From Acidobacteriota bacterium (GTDB lineage: Bacteria > Acidobacteriota > Vicinamibacteria > Vicinamibacterales > SCN-69-37): a DNA stretch of 15,470 nucleotides. Position 1 is the first letter of the stretch, and the number at the start of each line of letters is the position of its first letter. A program made the translations under genes and the position numbers. Positions 1 to 7,775 of this stretch are shown here, in pieces. The notes beneath the pieces are model-generated. The model had not been told where the DNA came from. It searched no databases and saw only the letters and a program-made list of their open reading frames with translations. Location: positions 1 to 15,470 of the forward strand of contig JAKALV010000051.1 of the NCBI GenBank assembly GCA_021824055.1, read 5' to 3'.

Positions 1-382
1 CGCCACGCCCATGGGGCGCGCGCTGGGCGTGGGCGTGTGCCAGACCCTCGCGCTCGTGCCGGGTGTCTCGCGCTCCGGCGCGACGATCGTCGGCGGCATG
101 CTGATGGGGCTCGATCGGGCGGCGGCAGCGGAGTTCTCGTTCTTCCTGGCCATTCCGACCATGGCCGGCGCCTTCACCCACGACCTCTGGAAAGCGCGGC
201 ATGTGCTCGGACAAGGGCTCGGTCTCGAGATCGTCGTCGGGTTTGTGATGGCGTTCATCGCCTCCGCGCTGGTGATCCGGCCGTTTCTGAGATTTGTCAG
301 CCGGTCCGGGTTCGCCCCGTTCGCCTGGTATCGCATCGTTGCGGGCATCGCGCTGCTCGCGATGGTGTGGATGGCGAGGTAG
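1..382 (+). CDS. uppP: Undecaprenyl-diphosphatase UppP (BacA), 3' part
   Basis: Integral membrane phosphatase that removes one phosphate from undecaprenyl pyrophosphate, recycling the lipid carrier for peptidoglycan and other envelope polymers. The gene is cut by the window start; the reading frame is open from base 2, so only about the last 126 residues are visible. The family signature PGVSRSGATI is present near the start of the visible part; its Ser/Arg residues belong to the catalytic pocket. It is followed by hydrophobic helices (FSFFLAIPTMAGAF; IVVGFVMAFIASALVI; YRIVAGIALLAMVW) ending in a short basic tail, as usual for the C-terminal half of the family. It stops 9 bases before the DUF502 gene, so the two are probably co-transcribed. 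The ATG at base 11 is an internal methionine, not the true start. Identification is strong. Confidence 0.93.
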   Translation, partial: ATPMGRALGVGVCQTLALVPGVSRSGATIVGGMLMGLDRAAAAEFSFFLAIPTMAGAFTHDLWKARHVLGQGLGLEIVVGFVMAFIASALVIRPFLRFVSRSGFAPFAWYRIVAGIALLAMVWMAR

Positions 383-391
383 GCCGCCCAG

Positions 392-1015
392 ATGTTGCCG
401 TGGCTGCGTCGAAGCGTCGTGACCGGGTTCTTCGTGACCGTGCCGCTGGCCGTGAGCCTGGCGGCCCTCGTCTGGATGTTCCGGCTGATCGACGGCGTGA
501 CCAGCGGCATCTACGAGCGGATGCTCGGACAGCGCGTTCCAGGGCTGGGCATCCTCACGGCGGTCGTGCTCCTGGTGGTGGTGGGCACGCTCGCGCGAAA
601 CGTGCTGGGCCGCCGCCTGCTCAGCCGGGGCGAGCAGCTGCTGCTCCAGATCCCGGTGTTCCGGACCGTCTACGGCCCCGTCAAGCAGTTGCTGGCGGCG
701 TTTGCGCCGGACAACGAGTACGGCTTCAAGCAAGTGGTGATGGTCCAGGATTCCAGCCGGGGCACCGTGTTGGGGTTCTTGACCAAGGAATTCACGGTCG
801 ACCGGGGTAACGGGGCCGAGACGATGATGGCGGTCTACGTGCCGACCAACCACCTGTACCTTGGTGACATCGTGGTGTGTCGGGCCGATCAGGTGACGTT
901 TCCGGACCTGACGGTGGAGCAGGGGATTCGGGTATTTCTGACGGGCGGGATGGCGTTGCCGGCCACAATGCAGGCCGGTCGCGACAGCGGACATCGTCCG
1001 GATTTCAAGGTCTAG
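392..1015 (+). CDS. DUF502 family membrane protein
   Basis: A 207-residue membrane protein of the DUF502 family, whose plant relatives include the COV (continuous vascular ring) proteins; the bacterial molecular function is unknown. Two hydrophobic segments are visible, at about residues 10-33 (TGFFVTVPLAVSLAALVWMF) and 52-69 (GILTAVVLLVVVGTLARN). They are followed by a soluble region with the family-like features IPVFRTVYGPVKQ, the phrase VYVPTNHLYLGDIVV, and a C-terminal TGGMALP. Length is typical. The start at 392 sits 9 bases after the uppP stop; a weak GAGGT overlapping that stop is the only Shine-Dalgarno candidate, which suggests translational coupling. It is followed after 60 bases by hppA. 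Family recognition is from memory of the pattern; function should stay unassigned. Confidence 0.85.
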   Translation: MLPWLRRSVVTGFFVTVPLAVSLAALVWMFRLIDGVTSGIYERMLGQRVPGLGILTAVVLLVVVGTLARNVLGRRLLSRGEQLLLQIPVFRTVYGPVKQLLAAFAPDNEYGFKQVVMVQDSSRGTVLGFLTKEFTVDRGNGAETMMAVYVPTNHLYLGDIVVCRADQVTFPDLTVEQGIRVFLTGGMALPATMQAGRDSGHRPDFKV

Positions 1016-1075
1016 GGCGTACGCGATTAAGATGCATGCGCCAGCGCACAGACGCTGGGTAGGAGTAGTGGGTCG

Positions 1076-3577
<2,502 letters not shown>

Positions 3578-3654
3578 GACCTCATCAGACGGTTGATTTT
3601 TAGATTTTTTTGCGGGCACCGGGCCGTTTCGACGAACTTGGTGTCTAACGATTT

Positions 3655-3681
3655 AACAGTGTCTTCATTGACACTGTTTTT
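3655..3681 (+). other. 9-bp perfect inverted repeat with T-run, overlapping the tonB promoter
   Basis: AACAGTGTC (3655-3663), a 6-base loop and GACACTGTT (3670-3678) form a perfect inverted repeat followed by more T residues (T-run 3677-3681). It lies 78 bases after the hppA stop, so it could act as the hppA terminator, although the stem has only four G/C pairs. Its right arm contains most of the -35 hexamer of the tonB promoter (TTGACA, 3668-3673), so it could equally be the binding site of a repressor or activator. The sequence alone does not decide between the two roles; they could also be combined. Confidence 0.6.
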
Positions 3682-3697
3682 CGGGACTGACTATAAT
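3668..3697 (+). promoter_or_regulatory. Consensus sigma-70 promoter of the tonB-exb operon
   Basis: TTGACA (3668-3673) and TATAAT (3692-3697) match both consensus hexamers perfectly, separated by 18 bases. Predicted transcription start is near 3704, giving a leader of only about 16 bases that contains the AGGAGG (3710-3715) of tonB. A perfect match is rare in GC-rich chromosomes and predicts a strong promoter unless it is repressed through the palindrome overlapping the -35. Confidence 0.85.
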
Positions 3698-3720
3698 CCC
3701 GGCCTTCGCAGGAGGCACTC

Positions 3721-4431
3721 GTGCCGCGTGACATGTTCGGAGACGTCGTAGACCCATCGGTCAAGTTGGGCACGAAACAGTGGTATACGGTACCGCTGTC
3801 AATTTTGGCGCACTTCGTCGTGCTGTTCTTGCTCGTGGTCATTCCGCTGCTGGCGACTGACTCCCTGCCTGACGTGCCCTCAATGATGGCGTTCGTGGCC
3901 GCGCCACCGCCGCCGCCACCGCCGCCACCGCCGCCGCCCGCGCCCACGGCGCCGCAGCCGAAGATGGTGGATATCCCGAATCCCAACGCGGTGCCGATCG
4001 AGGCCCCGAAGGAAATCAAAGCTGAGCCGCCGCCCATTAACCTGGGTGCCGGCATGGGCGTGGTCGGCGGCGTCGCCGGTGGCGTCCCTGGCGGTGTGCC
4101 CGGTGGCGTCGTTGCCGGTATTCCGCCGCCTCCGCCGCCCCAGGCGCCGGTTCGCGTCGGCGGCAACGTGAAGGCTCCGGAGCGCGTGAAGTACGTGCAG
4201 CCGGTGTACCCACAGATCGCTCAGTCAGCGCGCGTCTCCGGCATCGTCATCATCGAAGCGACGATCGGCAAGGACGGCTCGGTGACCGAAGCGCACGTCA
4301 TCCGCTCGATCGCATTGCTGGATCAGGCGGCGCTCGATGCGGTCAAGCAATGGAAGTACACGCCGACGACACTCAACGGCGTGCCGGTGCCGGTCATCAT
4401 GACGGTCACGGTTAATTTCACTCTGCAGTAG
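3721..4431 (+). CDS. tonB: TonB energy transducer
   Basis: Links proton-motive force harvested by ExbB/ExbD in the inner membrane to ligand uptake by outer-membrane TonB-dependent receptors. 236 residues. A short cytoplasmic N-terminus is followed by one membrane anchor (about residues 22-45, SILAHFVVLFLLVVIPLLA). Next comes a periplasmic spacer: a run of 12 prolines (residues 62-73), a Pro/Ala/Lys stretch and a Gly-Gly-Val/Pro-Gly-Gly repeat region (about 108-135). The C-terminal TonB domain (about 150-236) contains YPQIAQSARVSGIVIIE, DGSVTEAHVI, QAALDAVKQWKYTP and the closing VTVNF. The start is GTG at 3721: AGGAGG lies 5 bases upstream, whereas the next in-frame ATG at 3733 is 17 bases away from it. 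It is the first gene of the operon, with a 56-base gap to exbB. Which nutrient it serves cannot be read here, since no receptor gene is in the window. Confidence 0.93.
   Translation: MPRDMFGDVVDPSVKLGTKQWYTVPLSILAHFVVLFLLVVIPLLATDSLPDVPSMMAFVAAPPPPPPPPPPPPAPTAPQPKMVDIPNPNAVPIEAPKEIKAEPPPINLGAGMGVVGGVAGGVPGGVPGGVVAGIPPPPPPQAPVRVGGNVKAPERVKYVQPVYPQIAQSARVSGIVIIEATIGKDGSVTEAHVIRSIALLDQAALDAVKQWKYTPTTLNGVPVPVIMTVTVNFTLQ
3904..3939 (+). repeat. CCR trinucleotide microsatellite encoding 12 prolines
   Basis: Twelve consecutive proline codons (CCA/CCG, last CCC) in the TonB spacer. Because the unit is three bases, slippage would change spacer length without breaking the frame. The interspersed CCA codons make the tract imperfect and somewhat more stable than a pure CCG run. 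Confidence 0.9.
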
Positions 4432-4487
4432 TCAGTTTGAGTTTCCTTCACCTAGCGTAAGCGTAACGTTCGTTTTCGGAGGATGTA

Positions 4488-5171
4488 ATGGGTTCAATGA
4501 ACTTGATCGAGATGTGGGGCACCATGGGCCCGGTCGCCAAGGCCGTGGCATTCGTGCTGATTTTCATGTCGATGTGGTCCTTTGGTGTGGCGATCGAGCG
4601 GCTCTACACGTTCTCACAGGCGCGTAAGCAGTCGAGGCTGTATGCCCCGCAGGTGGCCAAGCATCTCAAGGAAGGCCGTTTGAAGGATGCGCTGGCTGTC
4701 TCGCAGTCAAAGACATACCAGTACAGCCACCTGGCGAAGGTCGTGCTCGCGGGCTTGCAGGAATATCAGTTCCAGCATGATGCCGGCGGTTCGCTGAACC
4801 GCGATGACCTGGTCGACACCGTGCGCCGCGCCATTCAGCGCGCGACCGCGCTGACGTCGAACGACCTGAAGAAGGGCATTCCGGCCCTCGCGACCATCGG
4901 CGCGACCGCGCCGTTCGTCGGACTGCTGGGCACGGTCGTCGGCATCATCACGGCCTTCACGGGTATCGCGGCCACCGGTTCGGGCGGCCTCGGCGCCGTG
5001 TCTGCCGGCATCGCCGAAGCGCTGATCGAGACCGCGCTGGGTCTGGTCGTCGCCATCCCGGCCGTGTGGATCTACAACTACTTCACGACCCGTCTCGAGT
5101 ACTTCAACGTCGAGATGGACAACTCCTCGTCGGAGCTCGTGGACTACTTCATCAAGAAGACCGCGGCCTAA
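4488..5171 (+). CDS. exbB: ExbB/TolQ/MotA-family proton channel protein
   Basis: Inner-membrane subunit that forms the pentameric channel scaffold of the TonB energising motor. 227 residues with the ExbB topology: TM1 near residues 16-37 (AVAFVLIFMSMWSFGVAIERL), a long cytoplasmic loop, TM2 near 133-155 (LATIGATAPFVGLLGTVVGI) and TM3 near 172-198 (GIAEALIETALGLVVAIPAVWIY, written here with its flank). The GATAPFVGLLGTVVGI and EALIETALGLVVAIPA blocks are the family hallmarks. The start at 4488 has GGAGG at 4478-4482, 5 bases upstream; ATG at 4497 would be 14 bases away, so the first is chosen. It lies between tonB and two exbD genes, which makes ExbB more likely than TolQ. The following 129-base gap is filled with short repeats. 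Confidence 0.93.
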   Translation: MGSMNLIEMWGTMGPVAKAVAFVLIFMSMWSFGVAIERLYTFSQARKQSRLYAPQVAKHLKEGRLKDALAVSQSKTYQYSHLAKVVLAGLQEYQFQHDAGGSLNRDDLVDTVRRAIQRATALTSNDLKKGIPALATIGATAPFVGLLGTVVGIITAFTGIAATGSGGLGAVSAGIAEALIETALGLVVAIPAVWIYNYFTTRLEYFNVEMDNSSSELVDYFIKKTAA

Positions 5172-5180
5172 CACCGCACC

Positions 5181-5282
5181 GGCGTCAGGGCACCATCGCA
5201 CCGCGCACCGCACGGCGCACCTTCGCACCCTCGCACCTTCGCACCAGCACCCTGGTGCCCTGGTGCCTTGGTACCCTGACAC
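5181..5282. repeat. Octamer-period GCACC / TGGTGCC repeat spacer with inverted ends
   Basis: The exbB-exbD1 spacer is nearly all short repeats. GCACC recurs with 8-base spacing in 5216-5247 (GCACCTTC, GCACCCTC, GCACCTTC). It is followed by its complementary counterpart TGGTGCCC, TGGTGCCT, TGGTACCC at 5253-5276, also every 8 bases. The outer ends are inverted copies: GGCGTCAGGGCACCA (5181-5195) against TGGTACCCTGACACC (5268-5282), 13 of 15 positions paired. In RNA this would fold into one long hairpin between two genes of the same operon. It codes for nothing convincing. Its role (mRNA stability, partial termination, REP-like element) is unknown. Confidence 0.8.
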
Positions 5283-5300
5283 CTTTTAAAGGAGTTTCCC

Positions 5301-5735
5301 ATGGCAATGGATGTTGGCGGCGCTAAAGGCGGCGTCAAGTCAGACATCAACGTCACGCCGCTTGTCGACGTCATGCTGGTGCTGTTGATCATCATGATGG
5401 TCATCGCCCCGATGTTGCAGCAGGGCGTGCCGGTGGAGTTACCCGTCGCGGTCAACTCGTCGGACAAGCCGGACACGTCGGATCAAACGATCGTGAACAT
5501 CGACCGCCAGGGCGAGCTGTATGTGAACAGCCTGCCGGTCACCGAGGCGCAGGTCGTCGATCGCGTCAAGACCGCGCTGGAGGGCAAGAAGGAGCACATC
5601 GTCTATCTGAAGGGCGACAAGGAAACGCCGTACGGTCAGATCATGAAGATGATGGACGCGCTCCGGGCTTCGCAGATTGAGAGCGTCGCGCTGATCACGG
5701 AACGCGCCGGCGGCAACAAGGGCGGAGGAAAGTAG
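5301..5735 (+). CDS. exbD: ExbD biopolymer transport protein, first copy
   Basis: Inner-membrane partner of ExbB that carries the proton-responsive aspartate and contacts TonB in the periplasm. 144 residues: short cytoplasmic N-terminus, the family block DINVTPLVDVMLVLLIIMMV (residues 15-34) with the membrane aspartate at D23, one transmembrane helix to about residue 42, then a periplasmic domain with VNIDRQGELYVNSLPVTEAQV and the closing ASQIESVALITER. The C-terminus is Gly/Lys-rich. AAAGGAG (5288-5294) lies 6 bases upstream of the ATG at 5301. Its stop is 2 bases before the second exbD, so the two are tightly coupled. Confidence 0.94.
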   Translation: MAMDVGGAKGGVKSDINVTPLVDVMLVLLIIMMVIAPMLQQGVPVELPVAVNSSDKPDTSDQTIVNIDRQGELYVNSLPVTEAQVVDRVKTALEGKKEHIVYLKGDKETPYGQIMKMMDALRASQIESVALITERAGGNKGGGK

Positions 5736-5737
5736 CC

Positions 5738-6187
5738 ATGTCGCACGGACACATGCACCACGGCGCCGAAAAGGTGCTCACCGGCAAGAAGCCGGAAGCT
5801 TCGTCGGACATGAACGTGACGCCGTTGATCGACGTCCTGCTCGTGCTCCTGATCATCTTCATGGCGACCCTGCCCCTGACGCAGAAGGGCGAAGACATCA
5901 ACCTCCCGCTCGAGTCGTCCCCGGCTGCCAAGGCGGTGGACTCTCAGCAGATCGTCGTGGAATACACGGCCGATCGTCACCTGAGCGTGAACCATATCGA
6001 AGTCGCGATCGGCGACCTCGAGAACAAACTTCGGGATATCTTCGAAACGCGACGCGAAAAGACCCTGTTCATCATCGGGGCGCCCACGGTGCGTTACGGT
6101 GAGATCGTCGCCATCATCGACGCCGCCACCGGCGCGGGCATCACCAAGGTCGGCATCGTGACCGAGGGCATGCGCAACGCGAAGTAG
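5738..6187 (+). CDS. exbD: ExbD biopolymer transport protein, second copy
   Basis: Second ExbD paralogue, 149 residues, with the same layout: DMNVTPLIDVLLVLLIIFMA (residues 24-43) carrying the membrane aspartate D32, then a periplasmic domain ending in ITKVGIVTEGM. It differs clearly from the first copy outside the membrane block. It also has a histidine-rich cytoplasmic N-terminus (MSHGHMHHG, residues 1-9) that the first copy lacks. GGAGG at 5723-5727, inside the end of the first exbD, is 10 bases from this ATG. The gene ends with tandem stops (TAGTAG), followed by the operon terminator. Having two ExbDs suggests a mixed ExbD dimer in one motor, or two alternative motors; the sequence cannot decide. 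Confidence 0.93.
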   Translation: MSHGHMHHGAEKVLTGKKPEASSDMNVTPLIDVLLVLLIIFMATLPLTQKGEDINLPLESSPAAKAVDSQQIVVEYTADRHLSVNHIEVAIGDLENKLRDIFETRREKTLFIIGAPTVRYGEIVAIIDAATGAGITKVGIVTEGMRNAK

Positions 6188-6210
6188 TAGAAATCGCACC
6201 ACCTGGAATC

Positions 6211-6250
6211 CACGGGCGTGGCCGGATCTTCCGGCCACGCCCGTGCTCTT
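6211..6250 (+). terminator. Hairpin terminator of the tonB-exb operon
   Basis: A perfect 16-bp stem, CACGGGCGTGGCCGGA (6211-6226) and TCCGGCCACGCCCGTG (6230-6245), closes on a 3-base loop 23 bases after the last exbD stop. The tail CTCTTTGT is only moderately T-rich, so termination may be partly factor-dependent, but the stem is very stable. Confidence 0.85.
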
Positions 6251-6572
6251 TGTGGGGCGGCGCGGGTCCTTCGTCCGATGTGCATGGGCGCGTGAACCGA
6301 GGACCCCGGGACCGACAGGACCCGAGGACGTCGGGTGACGTTGGACCGTGGACCTTGAACTGTGGACGACACGACACCGAACTGAATACTGCGCGAGGAG
6401 ACCCGGGTCCGCGGGCCCGCCGGGAGGGGCGCTCAGCGGCCCGGCGGGCCGCCTCGCAGACTCTGCCGGTCCGCGGTCGCCCGAGGGGGCAGCCCGGTCG
6501 TCGGCGGGCTCTGGCGGGGCTCTGACGGCTTTGGGGCTTGGGCCGGCGGAGCAGGGGGCAGGCGTACACGAG
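6251..6572. other. Non-coding convergent gap with degenerate GGAC repeats and a GC-rich inverted repeat
   Basis: About 320 bases between the two facing terminators hold no convincing gene: the open frames are short, lack ribosome sites and have shadow-like Arg/Gly/Pro composition. Visible structure is of two kinds. GGAC recurs at 6301, 6309, 6318, 6326, 6343, 6350 and 6363, mostly 7-9 bases apart. An 11-bp perfect inverted repeat is formed by GGCCCGCCGGG (6414-6424) and CCCGGCGGGCC (6440-6450) with a 15-base loop. No function can be assigned; the repeat style resembles the exbB-exbD spacer. Confidence 0.6.
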
Positions 6573-6605
6573 AACGGGCGCGGCGGAAACCCCGCCGCGC
6601 CCGTT
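6573..6605 (-). terminator. Hairpin terminator of the TPR lipoprotein gene
   Basis: A perfect 14-bp stem, AACGGGCGCGGCGG (6573-6586) with CCGCCGCGCCCGTT (6592-6605), and a 5-base loop, 28 bases past the minus-strand stop of the TPR gene. Read on the minus strand, the tail is weak in T, so it may rely on stem strength or Rho. It could also block readthrough from the left. Confidence 0.7.
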
Positions 6606-6633
6606 GATCGTTCGTGGTGACGCCCTTTGAGGC

Positions 6634-7629
6634 TTACTTGCCGGCGCCGGCCTTCTTCTGCATGTCCAGCGCCTTGCTGCGCAGCTTGTCGGCCTCTTCG
6701 ACCAGGCGCTTCTGGAGCGCGGGGTCTTTCTCCACCGTAGCCTGCTGGCGGAGGAGGATGCCCTTGTAGATCATGGCCTCAATGTAGTTGGGGTTGAGCG
6801 TGAGGGCCTTCTCATCGGCTTCGAGCCCTTTCATGATGTAGGCCTTCTTCTGCGCCGGTGTGAGGCGGAAGTCCTTCTGCACCTCGTCCTGATAGAAGGT
6901 GGCCATGTAGTGATAGGCCTCGGGATTGTTCGGCTCGTACTTGGTCCGCTGTTCGAGCGCGCTCATCGTTTGGTCGAACATGCCCTGGCGGTTGTAGTAG
7001 CCCGCGATCGCGGTGTACACGGCCGGATCGTCCGGCTTGGCCGCTACCGCCTTCTTGAACTGCTCTTCGGCCTCGTCGTACCGGCCCTGATCCTCGTAGA
7101 GCCTGCCAAGCGACTGATAGACGACCGGATCGTTCGGCGTCATCTCGATCAGCTTCTTGGCGATCGGTTCCGCCTTGGCGAAGTCGTCCAGCTTTTCGGG
7201 GCCGTACGCCGCGATCATGTACTCGTACGAGTACCGCCTGAACTTGTCGTTGGCCTCCTGGATCTTCGGGTCTGGTGACGGGGCCCCGGACAGCTTGTCG
7301 ATGGCCTTCTGGTAGTTCTCGACCGCCTTCAGCATGTAGCCGTCGTTCTCGGGCTCGCCCTTGTGGGAGGGTTTGAACATCTGGTCGTAGCTGTTGGCCA
7401 GGTAGAAGTAGACGATGCCCTGGTCGCCGTTGTACTGGATCGACTCCTCGAAATGCTTCGCCGCCTCGGGGAAAGCACTCTTCTTGTAGGCCTCGGTGCC
7501 GTCCTTGAAGGCCTTCACGGAGCGGAGATTGTTGATGGAGTAGCGGCCGCAAGCGGCCACCGAGCCCAGCCCGACCGTCAGGCCAAGGATCAGGATGGAG
7601 CCGCGGGCGAATGAAGAACGGAAGTGCAT
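6634..7629 (-). CDS. TPR-repeat lipoprotein
   Basis: A 331-residue predicted lipoprotein with tetratricopeptide repeats; the specific role is not recognisable. The N-terminus is a lipoprotein signal (basic MHFRSSFARG, hydrophobic core, lipobox VAAC) with the lipidated Cys at 27. Helical repeat pairs follow: FKDGTEAYKKSAFPEAAKHF (about 41-60), NYQKAIDKL, PVVYQSLGRLYEDQGRYDEA followed by EEQFKKAVAAKPDDPAVYTA, and LEADEKALTLNPNYIEAMIY near the end; the tail is Lys/Ala-rich. The ATG at 7629 was chosen because it begins the signal peptide, with GAAGGGG upstream; a longer frame to 7776 exists but would bury the signal peptide behind 49 unlikely residues. Such proteins often scaffold outer-membrane or secretion complexes, but nothing here fixes which. 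It is transcribed divergently from rel. Confidence 0.85.
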   Translation of the reverse strand: MHFRSSFARGSILILGLTVGLGSVAACGRYSINNLRSVKAFKDGTEAYKKSAFPEAAKHFEESIQYNGDQGIVYFYLANSYDQMFKPSHKGEPENDGYMLKAVENYQKAIDKLSGAPSPDPKIQEANDKFRRYSYEYMIAAYGPEKLDDFAKAEPIAKKLIEMTPNDPVVYQSLGRLYEDQGRYDEAEEQFKKAVAAKPDDPAVYTAIAGYYNRQGMFDQTMSALEQRTKYEPNNPEAYHYMATFYQDEVQKDFRLTPAQKKAYIMKGLEADEKALTLNPNYIEAMIYKGILLRQQATVEKDPALQKRLVEEADKLRSKALDMQKKAGAGK

Positions 7630-7689
7630 GAGCGTTTTCCCCTTCGGAGAGGTGTCAAAAAGCCGGGCCAGTCTATCATCATTGAAACA

Positions 7690-7746
7690 CCCTTGACGGG
7701 CCGTGGTAGCGTCCACGGGTGATCTTTTACCACGGCCCGTCAAGGG
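7690..7746. repeat. Perfect 19-bp inverted repeat between the TPR gene and rel
   Basis: CCCTTGACGGGCCGTGGTA (7690-7708) and its exact reverse complement (7728-7746) flank a 19-base centre. The element lies 60 bases from the lipoprotein start and ends 29 bases before the rel ATG. The centre carries CCACGG (7713-7718), which can pair with CCGTGG (7701-7706) instead of the distal arm (7730-7735), so two mutually exclusive folds are possible. There is no T-run on either side, which argues against a simple terminator. Possible roles are a large operator shared by the divergent genes, a leader structure controlling rel, or a small mobile-element remnant. Confidence 0.85.
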
Positions 7747-7775
7747 CGGTTCTAGCATCTTAGACACCGACCGCA

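Noticed and set aside
1003..1033. Possible hppA promoter (TTTCAA with TAAGAT)
   Set aside because: The -35 is poor and the spacer is 19 bases; transcription from the upstream genes is as likely.
5181..5282. CRISPR-like array
   Set aside because: Units are about 8 bases with no unique spacers, and the two halves are complementary; this is a short-repeat hairpin, not a CRISPR.
6141..6620. Several 90-140-codon open frames on both strands of the exbD-TPR gap
   Set aside because: Arg/Gly/Pro-rich translations without ribosome sites, and they run through two hairpin terminators.
7653..7658. TTGACA on the minus strand near the TPR gene start as a promoter -35
   Set aside because: It is only 23 bases from the start codon, and no -10 fits at 15-19 bases without falling into the coding region.
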